Shown: positions 35,964 through 44,436 of the stretch, in pieces
How the letters are laid out: every line of letters starts with the position of its first letter
Numbering within the stretch: position 1 is the stretch's first letter
Position numbers and translations under genes: made by a program
The notes under the pieces: generated by a model
Database searches by the model: none
What the model saw: the letters and a program-made list of their open reading frames with translations, nothing else
Told to the model about the DNA's origin: nothing
Origin: UBA1731 sp045595285
GTDB lineage: Bacteria > Verrucomicrobiota > Kiritimatiellia > RFP12 > UBA1067
Direction of reading: 5' to 3'
Length of the DNA stretch: 46,861 nucleotides
Assembly (NCBI GenBank): GCA_045595285.1
Contig: JAZOAC010000017.1
Span: 1 to 46,861 of the forward strand

Positions 35964-36770
35964 TTACCAAACCACGGTTTCCGGCTTCTGCTCACGGGAA
36001 AGATAGCCTCCGCCAGGAGTAAGCTTTCGCGGCTGTCCAGGCGCACCATTCAGATAATAGAAGATTTCAACATCCGCAAAAGAGTAGAGTTTTTCACCAT
36101 TACGGACAATACCAGTACCACCTACATGAACAAAGCGAAACGGACACATTCCAGCCTTAAGTTCAACTGTCATCCTTCCCTCCTTGCCCCACACTGTTGC
36201 ATATCTTCCACCCACAGACAGTTGCAGGACATCCTTTATGGGTGCCTGGCTATTCACAGCACGGAAGACAAATGTATAGGAACCAGAGCGTTTCACATCC
36301 AGAAACCCATCCCATTGAATCGTGTTGTAGGAAATTCTTGCCGGATTCGACTTCTCTGAAAGCGTCGTAAACGCAACTGGATTGTCGTCCGTGAACACAA
36401 TCGGTGCATTGTCCGGATTTGCCAGTTCCGCAATCAAACGCTTTGGATCAAACCAGCTCTGACCTCTCGGATACACGTTGAGGTTGTAGGCTTTTCCGGT
36501 GAGACCTTTAACAAACTCCGGTTGAGCGCTGACGACAACCTCAGTTCCGACGGTGCCGCTGGTGACGGATGGCGCTACGACAGGAGGAGCAACAGGCGCA
36601 ACGACAGGAGGGGCAACGGGCGCAGGAGCTGCGGGCGCCGTCTCACTCAGCACGGGCGGCGGGAGAACTGCCGGAGCATTTGTCTGCACATCGGCAGAGG
36701 CCGTAAAGACGCAGCATGTGGCCACGAAGCCCGCAACGCCGCGAACGATGGTATTTGATGTGCTATTCAT
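35964..36770 (-). CDS. PA14-like secreted protein (upstream copy)
   Basis: This 268-residue protein has a signal peptide (GFVATCCVFTASA), a Pro/Ala/Val-rich linker (about residues 35-75), and a beta-rich domain with PA14 features: YNTIQWDGFLDVKRSGSYTF, LQLSVGGR, VELKAGMCPFRFVHVGG. PA14 domains bind carbohydrate or occur in toxins and adhesins. The linker suggests display away from the membrane. It follows the large membrane protein by 30 bp in the ESCRT-like train and is nearly repeated by the next gene. Confidence 0.65.
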   Translation of the reverse strand: MNSTSNTIVRGVAGFVATCCVFTASADVQTNAPAVLPPPVLSETAPAAPAPVAPPVVAPVAPPVVAPSVTSGTVGTEVVVSAQPEFVKGLTGKAYNLNVYPRGQSWFDPKRLIAELANPDNAPIVFTDDNPVAFTTLSEKSNPARISYNTIQWDGFLDVKRSGSYTFVFRAVNSQAPIKDVLQLSVGGRYATVWGKEGRMTVELKAGMCPFRFVHVGGTGIVRNGEKLYSFADVEIFYYLNGAPGQPRKLTPGGGYLSREQKPETVVW

Positions 36771-36800
36771 TTCTGTTTTCCTTGTTGCTTTGTTTAATGG

Positions 36801-39449
36801 TTAAAGACTGAAACGTGAGAGCCAACCTCTCAGCTGTTTGATGTAGGCGTTTGCCTCTTGCTGTTCTGACACGATAAACGATTTATTCTGCATATCCTCC
36901 AGAAACTCCTTCGACGAGCGCCCTCCAGCTCGGATTGAGAGTTTCTGCTCCTGGCGTGCCACCAGCTGCTTGATTTCATCAAAGGCATTCCTCGTGACTC
37001 CCTGACACCGAGAAACGACCTGTTTCCCCAGAACGGAATCGTAACGTATCGACAGACCGGAATCAGCATTTGCCAGCATATCCTCGAAATAGACCCGCAG
37101 CTCACGACCGCGCTCTTTCGCCTTTATCATCCGTTCCTCCTTGTAGTCGACCCATTTCCGGATATCGAGCAGCTTGTTCCTGGCGATCTGCTGCACGGAA
37201 TTGAGATCGGCGGCAAACTTCCTGAGAACCGCTACGCGGGAAGCGGTCTCTGTACGTTCGCTTTCAAGCTCAGACACCTTTTTCCAGAATTTCGTTTCCT
37301 CTTCAAGGAAATGCTTTCGAATATCTTCGCCTCTTTTCATTGCCTCGTTTCCGTTCTTGCGAGCGGCGATCTGTCCCAAAAGATCGGAAATCGATTTTCT
37401 GAGGCTCTTGTATCCTGCAGCCACATTGCCAAGGTTGGCGGCGTGTTCGTCCGCATATGCCGGAACGGAGAGCCCCGCCCGCCAGAATGGATGCGTGACG
37501 TAATCGCGCAGAAACACCTCCGTCGCCATAAGTCCTTTCTCGACAGGCGCACGGAACGCCTCGATCTTCCGTGAAAGCTGTTCATAGACCGCGACCTCGG
37601 CCGTCAGCGGAATTGCGTCTGGTACTGCATACGGCTTGAAATCCCCTACAATCCTGTTGTATGAACTGATTATGCCGCTGTACCGCTTCATTTCCTGACT
37701 CGGAGAATTCCAGAACGAGTCGATGAGCTTTTCAAGCTCCTCAATTGACTTGCCTTTGAATTCGTCAGGGGCAATACAGCCAAGATTGACCCTGAACGTC
37801 AGGCGATCAGGTGCCTGAACAAAATCCACAATATTGCTTGAAGAAAGCTTCTTGAGAAACGCGCTCATCTGGCGATCCCGGTAGCGACGGACAATGGTAT
37901 CCCGTGTGCCAAACTCGCAGCGGAACACATTTTCGACGTGAGCCACATATTCACGATTCTTCCCTCGCAGCTTCGAGACGTCAAGCGTATATTCTCTCGG
38001 AGTCGAATCCCGGTTCACATATAGACGGATTTCGTTCGGCTCGGGCATATCCAACTCAAGCTGAAGCGTGTCAATCAATTCACGGTCATTCTGCAGATGC
38101 CGATAAAGCTTGGCCAACTGATCCGCACGGACCGCAATCTGATATTCTATCGCGCCATCCTTCCCCTTGCGCCCTTTGCTGAGAAATATCCGCTGCATCC
38201 TCTTCGCCAGAACGCCGCCGGTATCCTTTCCTTCAATGACAAGCCTGCAATGGTCGGGCGTATAGGCGCCCTCCATCCCAACCACAAGATGATGGGAATG
38301 TTCTCCAATCTGCAGAACCTCCCGAAGACCGGCCCGCCGCCGGTGCTTGCCCCTTACTTCAAGGGTCCCGCGGTTTTCGCGAACGTAGCTGTAGCACCAG
38401 GCAAGGAACTGCTCGGCCTGGCTGCGCTCCAGTGCATATTTTTCACCGTATATAAAGGCGCCGTACCCACCACCGGTCCGCTCGCGCAATTCATCCGAGA
38501 GACGGCGCTCGAAAAGCCATTTCTCCAGCTTGGACGAATCTGAGTTCTCGCCATCCTCAAACGCAACAGAGCAGTCAACGAGGTTCGACTTGCCGCCACC
38601 GGCGAATTCGATCAATTTGTTGCAGCCCTTGACGCAAAGAATGAGCGCGACAAATGTACACAAACCGAAGACTACCGCTTTTCTGGCACACTTGACGGGA
38701 TAATTCAACAATTCCGCAATACGTTCTATCCAAGTTGTTTTGAAACCGTCAATCAGTTTTTTCCGATATTCATCCAATTCCTTTTTCAGCTTGCTGTTAT
38801 GATCTTCAACTTGTTTTTCATTTGCCTTCAAGATCGATTCGACCTCTTCAATGTATTTCGAACTTCCCGGTCCTGCATCCAGTTTGATCCCCGTCACCTT
38901 CCACCAAGAGGGAAGAGATTCCTTCAAGGAAGCATCATCAAACGCCTCTATGCCATGCTTCCACAGCAGCTTGATCTGCTCGAGAGCTTTAGACTTCTCG
39001 ACATTGTTGCTGTTGACGATATGCCGGACAATAGGCGTAACATCCCATTCAGTACTCGCATTGAAGTTGCGCGTAATGTCTTCGTCCGACATTTGCATCA
39101 CGCCGTTCGCGCGATTCTGAAGCACTTCATTCCTGAACTCGGAACATGGTTTCACTTCAACCGTAAATGCTCCGCTCACATTGATAGATACGCCATCCGC
39201 ATCAACGACCGGCACATCGAGATTCCTAAAGGGAACCGAAAATGGAATGGCAGAGATGCCGACAAGAAATTCGTCAACAAGAAATCCTTTCGACTTCACG
39301 ATTTTCTTGCATTCTTCAAAAGACCTAATCTCTTCAAAGACGGACGATTCCCCGCTGGATACACCCGTCATTCGCCACAACTTCATGTGACTAAACTTTT
39401 TCCCGAACTCTTTGTCGTTGAATTTTTCAAATACCTTATAGACAATCAT
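36801..39449 (-). CDS. Large membrane-anchored protein with band-7/SPFH-like N-terminus and helical C-terminus
   Basis: From the ATG at 39449 it has 882 residues. Residues 55-195 resemble a band-7/SPFH domain (LDVPVVDADGVSINVSGAF is the typical strand pair); a charged coiled coil follows (200-240), a single transmembrane helix at about 257-275, a mixed domain (290-480), and a long helical C-terminal half with coiled-coil stretches. SPFH proteins scaffold membrane microdomains and are known neighbours of PspA/ESCRT-III-family proteins, which fits the AAA and ESCRT-III-like genes just upstream. The SPFH assignment is tentative. Its last 62 residues are duplicated in front of the downstream PA14-like gene. 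Confidence 0.55.
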   Translation of the reverse strand: MIVYKVFEKFNDKEFGKKFSHMKLWRMTGVSSGESSVFEEIRSFEECKKIVKSKGFLVDEFLVGISAIPFSVPFRNLDVPVVDADGVSINVSGAFTVEVKPCSEFRNEVLQNRANGVMQMSDEDITRNFNASTEWDVTPIVRHIVNSNNVEKSKALEQIKLLWKHGIEAFDDASLKESLPSWWKVTGIKLDAGPGSSKYIEEVESILKANEKQVEDHNSKLKKELDEYRKKLIDGFKTTWIERIAELLNYPVKCARKAVVFGLCTFVALILCVKGCNKLIEFAGGGKSNLVDCSVAFEDGENSDSSKLEKWLFERRLSDELRERTGGGYGAFIYGEKYALERSQAEQFLAWCYSYVRENRGTLEVRGKHRRRAGLREVLQIGEHSHHLVVGMEGAYTPDHCRLVIEGKDTGGVLAKRMQRIFLSKGRKGKDGAIEYQIAVRADQLAKLYRHLQNDRELIDTLQLELDMPEPNEIRLYVNRDSTPREYTLDVSKLRGKNREYVAHVENVFRCEFGTRDTIVRRYRDRQMSAFLKKLSSSNIVDFVQAPDRLTFRVNLGCIAPDEFKGKSIEELEKLIDSFWNSPSQEMKRYSGIISSYNRIVGDFKPYAVPDAIPLTAEVAVYEQLSRKIEAFRAPVEKGLMATEVFLRDYVTHPFWRAGLSVPAYADEHAANLGNVAAGYKSLRKSISDLLGQIAARKNGNEAMKRGEDIRKHFLEEETKFWKKVSELESERTETASRVAVLRKFAADLNSVQQIARNKLLDIRKWVDYKEERMIKAKERGRELRVYFEDMLANADSGLSIRYDSVLGKQVVSRCQGVTRNAFDEIKQLVARQEQKLSIRAGGRSSKEFLEDMQNKSFIVSEQQEANAYIKQLRGWLSRFSL

Positions 39450-39468
39450 TTCTCTTTCCCTTTCGTTT

Positions 39469-39903
39469 TCATTTCGTTTCAAGGCGATGAGCAAACGTCA
39501 TCATCGCCAGACTGTAGAAGAAACCTCCGGCAGACATCGCAGCGAACACCAGTCCGCTCAGCCAGCCGCCGACAACCCATTCCACGGCGCACAGCGCCAA
39601 TGCCACATCGGCCAACGAGTATCCGCCCAGAAGCACGGCGTTTATCAAGTTGGATCGCCGAGCAACCAGCCCTCTCATCGGCGCGAACAGCACAAGAGGA
39701 AGCAGCAAAACCGCCAGAAGGCAGACCGCCACTCTCGCGAAAGACACCTCATCGGCCGTTGCCACCGCCACCGCGGTCGCGCCTGTCGGGATTGCCGCCT
39801 GTTTAGCGGCAGTCCAGGCGAGCTTCCTGCAGGAAATCCAGCTCCCCAATCCGGAGGCCATGCTTCCGACCGTTGATTTCAGGCTTTCAAACACCGCATT
39901 CAC
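39469..39903 (-). CDS. Small multi-pass membrane protein
   Basis: This 144-residue protein has three or four predicted transmembrane helices (VAVCLLAVLLLPLVLFAP, NAVLLGGYSLADVALALCAV, GLVFAAMSAGGFFYSL). An amphipathic N-terminus (SLKSTVGSMASGLGSW) may lie on the membrane. No family is recognised. It sits 6 bp after the AAA ATPase gene and 19 bp before the large membrane protein, so it could be the membrane adaptor of the ESCRT-like system. Confidence 0.65.
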   Translation of the reverse strand: MNAVFESLKSTVGSMASGLGSWISCRKLAWTAAKQAAIPTGATAVAVATADEVSFARVAVCLLAVLLLPLVLFAPMRGLVARRSNLINAVLLGGYSLADVALALCAVEWVVGGWLSGLVFAAMSAGGFFYSLAMMTFAHRLETK

Positions 39904-39909
39904 CTCCGC

Positions 39910-41010
39910 CTATCGTTTTATGTCGTTCTCGCGCTCCCATGCCTCGATTCTGGCAAGGGTTTCGGAATTGCACGATGCACCGGCATCTGCAAGGACCTTT
40001 TCGCAAACGTCTTTTCCGTATCGCATAGCCTTTGCGTCAAACGCCGCCTGCTTGATCTTCTGCGCCACACCTTTCAGATCCGCTCCGCTGAAGCCATCCG
40101 TGCGCTCCACAATCAGATCGACAGCCCCTTCGTCTATCGGATAGGCGACATCCCTGAACGCATTTTCCACGATCTTCCTCCTCGCCTCTGCATCGGGAAG
40201 GCCAACATACGCCAACACGTCAAAACGCCCCGTGCGCATAAACGCCTCGTCTATCATCCACGGCGTATTGGTTGCGCCAAGGAGAAGTATCGGATTCTGG
40301 TTATCGCAGACTCCATCCAGCTCCTGAAGGATGACGGTGACGACTTTTTGCGTCGTTTCATGTATCGACTCCGTCCGCTTGCGGAATATGCTCTCCAGTT
40401 CGTCTATGAAAACCACCGAAAGAGGATTTTTCCTCGCTTCGCGGAAAAGGCTCCTGATGTTGCCCTCGGACTCTCCGACATACTTCCCGAACACATCGGC
40501 CGGCGTGATCGCGTAGAACGGAAGATCAAGCTCTCCTGCAACGGCTTTCGCCACAAACGTCTTCCCTGTGCCGGGCGGACCGTAAAGCAGAATGCCGCCG
40601 CCGACCTTCAATCCATGCTTCTTCGCCTCGTCTGCATGCCTCAACGGCTCGATCATGCGCAGGCGTATCTGATCCTTGACCTTCTGCATTCCTGCCACAT
40701 CATCCAAACGCACGGTCGGGCGTTCAACCCGGCAGGCCTCGTTTCCGTCCGTTGGAGCGCCACTGGCATCCGCAGCGGAGCCTTTCGCCATCCTCGCCTT
40801 TTCCTTAAGCTTTGCGGCGATCTCCACCAGATCGTTGGCGTTGGACTCGTAAGCGACTTTCAACCGGCCTTCGCATCTGTCGGCGAGGACATACGTGTAT
40901 TTCGCCGCCTCCGCCGTATGGAAGAACGCCTTGGCGTAATCCTTGGCCTTCAGCGCACGTTCGGCCAGAGATTCATGTTCCTTCTTCTTGTCGAGATTGA
41001 AATTAGCCAT
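39910..41010 (-). CDS. Vps4-like classical AAA ATPase with N-terminal MIT-like helical domain
   Basis: This 366-residue protein has a single AAA module of the Vps4/katanin/FtsH class: Walker A GPPGTGKT (144-151), pore loop FGKYVGES (174-181), Walker B VVFIDE (199-204), sensor 1 GATN (245-248), arginine finger region MRTGRFD, and sensor-2 helix GFSGADLKG. There is no protease domain and no transmembrane helix. Residues 8-72 are predicted as three helices, with AKDYAKAFFHTAEAAKYTY resembling the MIT domain that Vps4 uses to grip ESCRT-III tails. It should form a ring that remodels the adjacent ESCRT-III-like polymers. It lies 11 bp after the ESCRT-III-like gene. Confidence 0.88.
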   Translation of the reverse strand: MANFNLDKKKEHESLAERALKAKDYAKAFFHTAEAAKYTYVLADRCEGRLKVAYESNANDLVEIAAKLKEKARMAKGSAADASGAPTDGNEACRVERPTVRLDDVAGMQKVKDQIRLRMIEPLRHADEAKKHGLKVGGGILLYGPPGTGKTFVAKAVAGELDLPFYAITPADVFGKYVGESEGNIRSLFREARKNPLSVVFIDELESIFRKRTESIHETTQKVVTVILQELDGVCDNQNPILLLGATNTPWMIDEAFMRTGRFDVLAYVGLPDAEARRKIVENAFRDVAYPIDEGAVDLIVERTDGFSGADLKGVAQKIKQAAFDAKAMRYGKDVCEKVLADAGASCNSETLARIEAWERENDIKR

Positions 41011-41021
41011 TTCGACACCTC

Positions 41022-41660
41022 TTACTTCTCCTCGAGAAGTGCGCGCAGCCTGTCACGTCCGGAATTTATGTCTTCCTGACTCTTCTGATCGTCAACGACC
41101 TTCCCGCCAAGTATGTCCGCCGCCGCTTCACTCTCCAGAGCTGCCATCAGATCTTCATCAACAGCCATCTCACCCTGGGCCGCCGCTTCATCCGCAATCC
41201 GCTCATTGTCCTTTTCGTACGCATTTTCAAGAACATCGTTCACCTCCTTTATCTCCCCCTCGACATCATCGATGCGTTCAAGGTCGTCGACAATCCTGTC
41301 CGGATCGATATCCAGCATTTCACCGAAGCTGGAGAGTACGGCGCCTATCTCGTTGGCATCGCCCGCAATTGCAAGCGCATTCAGTTTGCCGGACCAGAGC
41401 ATCTGCTGCTTTTCAAGCCGCGCAACCATCACCTCCAAACCCTTGTATCTCTGCAGACAACGGGCGGCCTCTGTTTTCTTTCCGGCCTGGAGCAGTTCCC
41501 GCGCCTTCGCCCACAGGCGGATGCGCTCTTTCTCCTGCGCCTTGATGCGGTCGCCGATCCGCCCTATGATGCGTTCGGCTTGACGCTCCTGATGTCGTTT
41601 TGCCTTGCGCTTCTCGCGCTCCAGCTCTTTTGTGGACTTGAAAAGATCCTTGAATCCCAT
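41022..41660 (-). CDS. ESCRT-III (Snf7/CHMP)-like protein
   Basis: The ATG at 41660 with AAAGGAA upstream gives 212 residues, the usual CHMP length. The layout matches Snf7/CHMP proteins: amphipathic N-terminus (MGFKDLFKST), basic helix 1 (10-55), turn LLQAGKKTEAARCLQRYK into helix 2 (57-100), helix 3, an acidic helix 4 (DPDRIVDDLERIDDVEGEI, 119-137) with NDVLENA, DEDLMAALESEAA (168-180, compare DEDELMAELEELE of Snf7), and a C-terminal RLRALLEEK (204-212) resembling a MIM1 peptide. It would polymerise on membranes. PspA/Vipp1 are known bacterial relatives, but this protein looks closer to Snf7. Confidence 0.75.
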   Translation of the reverse strand: MGFKDLFKSTKELEREKRKAKRHQERQAERIIGRIGDRIKAQEKERIRLWAKARELLQAGKKTEAARCLQRYKGLEVMVARLEKQQMLWSGKLNALAIAGDANEIGAVLSSFGEMLDIDPDRIVDDLERIDDVEGEIKEVNDVLENAYEKDNERIADEAAAQGEMAVDEDLMAALESEAAADILGGKVVDDQKSQEDINSGRDRLRALLEEK

Positions 41661-41688
41661 TTTATGCGTTCCTTTCGTTTCAATGCCT

Positions 41689-42294
41689 TTAGGCGATTTC
41701 GACATCTGCTTCTGACGTCTGTCCAACCGGTTTTTCGTTTTCTCCCAGCAGTGCCGCCAAATCACGCTCCAGAGCCTGCGCCTTGCGCGTTTCTGTCACA
41801 TCTTGAGCGTCTGGGGCGAAGTTCGCCGGTTCATAGGACGCATCCTCCAGACCTTTAAGTTCGCCATCCTCCTCTCCGAGGTCCTGAAGCAGTTCCTCTT
41901 TACGGTCACGCACATTCTCTATGTCGCCAACCGCCGTCGGATGCCGCAGATTCTCCAGTTCAAGTAAACGGTTCTGCAGCAGCAGCTTCTCTTTGTCGAG
42001 GTTTCGCATCCTGAGCGCCTGCAGCTCCTTCTCAAGCCTGAAGTCGCGCATGCACGAGCGCAATTTGGCTTCATGCAGCGACTTAGAGGCCGGAATGGCC
42101 GCATCGTATGCATCCTTGAGCTGACGCAGCCTGCATTCCAGAGCCTCTATCTTCGCCATCTGTCCGGAGATCTGGTCGTTGATGTCCTTGATCCTCTCTT
42201 CATGGATGGAGATCGCCTCTTCGCATTCCTGAATCTCCGTCTTCTTCAGGCCCATGCGGACGAGAATGCCGGAAAGAATGTCATTTACTGCCAT
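41689..42294 (-). CDS. Coiled-coil protein, probable second ESCRT-III-like subunit
   Basis: This 201-residue protein has a long helical hairpin (about 17-116), a third helix (122-140), an acidic loop and a C-terminal helix LERDLAALLGE (175-185). That motif parallels RLRALLEEK in the neighbouring ESCRT-III-like protein and the eukaryotic MIM1 pattern (LxxRLxxL). Sequence similarity to known families is otherwise low; it could instead be a PspA-like or adaptor coiled coil. It is 28 bp before the ESCRT-III-like gene and 9 bp after the peptidase gene, so the three are cotranscribed. Confidence 0.6.
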   Translation of the reverse strand: MAVNDILSGILVRMGLKKTEIQECEEAISIHEERIKDINDQISGQMAKIEALECRLRQLKDAYDAAIPASKSLHEAKLRSCMRDFRLEKELQALRMRNLDKEKLLLQNRLLELENLRHPTAVGDIENVRDRKEELLQDLGEEDGELKGLEDASYEPANFAPDAQDVTETRKAQALERDLAALLGENEKPVGQTSEADVEIA

Positions 42295-42303
42295 ACGCCA
42301 ACC

Positions 42304-44421
42304 TCACGATTTGACGACCTTGTCCCCCGCGACCTTCCAGCCGCACATGAAATCGCGCACGAAAGACGCAAGGACATCGCCCGGCAAACCGATGAGTGCC
42401 GACATCTTCCCGAGCGTAACGTGCCCGCCCTGCAGCGAAATCGCCTCCCCTGCCGATACAAGCACATTGCGCCACTGTGCAGGCGTATTGGCAGACAGAC
42501 GCTTCAGCCATTCCACCCATGCCGCATCATGTCCCTTTTCCGCCGTTGCGACGCGCCAGCCCCTTTCCGTAGAATAGGAATCAAGGACAATCTGCACGTC
42601 ATTGGACGCAAGATGCGGTCTCACGCACCCCTTGAGATCCTCATCCGAGACTATCACGGTAATGACACAGCTTGACGGACTGTATTTCCTGCCTGCGACG
42701 TATCCGAAGACAAGTTCACGGGCACGGAGCACCTCAATCTCGGCGTGCTCCGCATCTTTGACCGATACGACGGCAATGCGGAATGTCGTCTTCTTCCCGT
42801 GCACGGCATAAATCTTCAACGGAGCCTTGAAAGAGGACGAAAGATCGGTTTCCTTCGCAAATTCCACAACCTTGGATGCAAAACGGAACAATCCACCCTT
42901 GCGTACGTCTCCCAGTTCGGGAAATTCGACGGAGGTGCCGGCCGAAGCTCCGAACGCCGTTTCAAGAGCTACGGTATATCTGGCGAATGCGACAGGAACA
43001 CCGCCCGCAGAAGGGACAGACCTGTCACATCCCTCCGCCGACGTGGCTTCTGCACCGTCAGGCGCACTCCACTTATATCCCTGTTTGGCGAAAAGCCGGC
43101 GGTTCAGGGACGTATCATGATCCGCCAGACCATCATCGTCAATGATGATCCGGCTTCCTCTTGTGATCGAGATTTTCCCGTGACGGTCTTTCATGTCACG
43201 GTCTGCAACGGCAAGGTAGGGCCTAAGCATCTCCAAGGGATCATCGACTACCGGTGGCAGGGACTGCGGATCGTCTTCGTCCTTCGGTACGCGAATCGTC
43301 GCCGCCGATGTCGTGAAGAGTTCGATGTACGCATATGGAATCTTGCCATAGCCCTGCTCGCCCCACTCCTCTCCCCATGAGTTGCGGATGATGAAATATC
43401 CCCCTCCAGCGACAGTCTCGTCGTCAGCATATCCTACCAGCAGCATGGCATGGCCGCCTACGCCGTTGGAGTCGAAAATCCTCATCGTCCTCACAGTCTC
43501 AGACGATTCAACATCGACCACAGACATCTCCGAATCTTTTTTGAGGGCATCGACTTCCACCTCGCATTTGACCTTTCTGACGTCGACAGCGACGGTTTTC
43601 GGCAACTGGACAATTCCGTTCTCCTCGAGCAGAACCTTGCCGTCCGGACCCTGGAAAAGCCTCGCCCCGATGTAAACAGGCATCGGACGATAGTGCAGAC
43701 CGCACAGATAGTTTTTGATCTCCTCGACATTGTTGGGTGACGGGAAAATATAGTAGGCGTCGTTCAGGCGATGCCGCTTGGCGTCCTCGTCCGCGCCGTC
43801 CGGCAAACGCTGGTTCTCGGGATCGGCCACATATTCCCGATCGATGAGTTGCTCTCGTGCATAAGGCCATTTGTCATAGGTGCAAATACCGTACTTTTCA
43901 AGGACGCGGAACACGTATTTCGCCGTACTGCCATCATCCATCTTTACCGGCTTGTCGTATAGCCAAGCTGCCAGCGCATCGTTTGACACGTCACCATCCG
44001 CGTTGCGTCTGACGTTCTTTAGGCGTTCCCTGATCTCCAGATCGGAAACGAGTTTCCCAGCGGCAAGCTCCATCGCCGCTTTTCGATTATCAGCCACCTC
44101 TTCGAGCTTCATGCGCGCATAGAGATACTGTACGCTGAAACGGGTCTTTCCGCCGGTATAATATTCCATGAGCGCCGTCGCTGCATTTGCGGTGCACGTC
44201 CCACGTGACGCTTGATCATAGACGGGCGGCATGCGGTTCTGGAGCGAAAAAGACCTCGGTGTCTTCGGATTGCTCCTAACCGGCGTGTATTTCCCCTCTT
44301 CCACACGGCGGACTCCATCCATCCACCTTGTCGGGAATCGTGAACGGATGAACGATTCGACGGATTCCATGTCCGCGAAATACTTTCCGCCCATCTCATA
44401 GCATTCAACTTTCTTTCTCAT
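42304..44421 (-). CDS. Papain-like C1 cysteine peptidase with large C-terminal extension
   Basis: This 705-residue protein has the papain triad: Gln70 and Cys76 in YDQASRGTC, His324 in GGHAMLLVGY, and Asn347 in IIRNSWGEEWGEQGYG. There is no signal peptide, so it acts inside the cell. About 320 residues after the protease carry no domain I recognise; the last 70 look helical and may be a small adaptor or winged helix. Intracellular C1 peptidases are uncommon in bacteria and often occur in conflict or signalling operons. Here it stands between the sigma/zinc-finger pair and the ESCRT-like genes. Substrate unknown; the ESCRT-like proteins, the zinc-finger protein or host targets are possibilities. 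Confidence 0.85.
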   Translation of the reverse strand: MRKKVECYEMGGKYFADMESVESFIRSRFPTRWMDGVRRVEEGKYTPVRSNPKTPRSFSLQNRMPPVYDQASRGTCTANAATALMEYYTGGKTRFSVQYLYARMKLEEVADNRKAAMELAAGKLVSDLEIRERLKNVRRNADGDVSNDALAAWLYDKPVKMDDGSTAKYVFRVLEKYGICTYDKWPYAREQLIDREYVADPENQRLPDGADEDAKRHRLNDAYYIFPSPNNVEEIKNYLCGLHYRPMPVYIGARLFQGPDGKVLLEENGIVQLPKTVAVDVRKVKCEVEVDALKKDSEMSVVDVESSETVRTMRIFDSNGVGGHAMLLVGYADDETVAGGGYFIIRNSWGEEWGEQGYGKIPYAYIELFTTSAATIRVPKDEDDPQSLPPVVDDPLEMLRPYLAVADRDMKDRHGKISITRGSRIIIDDDGLADHDTSLNRRLFAKQGYKWSAPDGAEATSAEGCDRSVPSAGGVPVAFARYTVALETAFGASAGTSVEFPELGDVRKGGLFRFASKVVEFAKETDLSSSFKAPLKIYAVHGKKTTFRIAVVSVKDAEHAEIEVLRARELVFGYVAGRKYSPSSCVITVIVSDEDLKGCVRPHLASNDVQIVLDSYSTERGWRVATAEKGHDAAWVEWLKRLSANTPAQWRNVLVSAGEAISLQGGHVTLGKMSALIGLPGDVLASFVRDFMCGWKVAGDKVVKS

Positions 44422-44436
44422 TTCTTTCTTGCCTCC

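Noticed and set aside
39910..41010. FtsH, ClpX or proteasome-type ATPase for the AAA protein
   Set aside because: No zinc-protease domain, no transmembrane helix and no Clp signatures. A single AAA module with an MIT-like N-terminus fits Vps4 better.
41022..41660. PspA/Vipp1 (phage-shock) protein
   Set aside because: The helix-1/helix-2 turn, acidic helix 4 and DEDLMAALES block align more naturally with Snf7/CHMP. PspA remains a distant relative, and a profile search should settle it.
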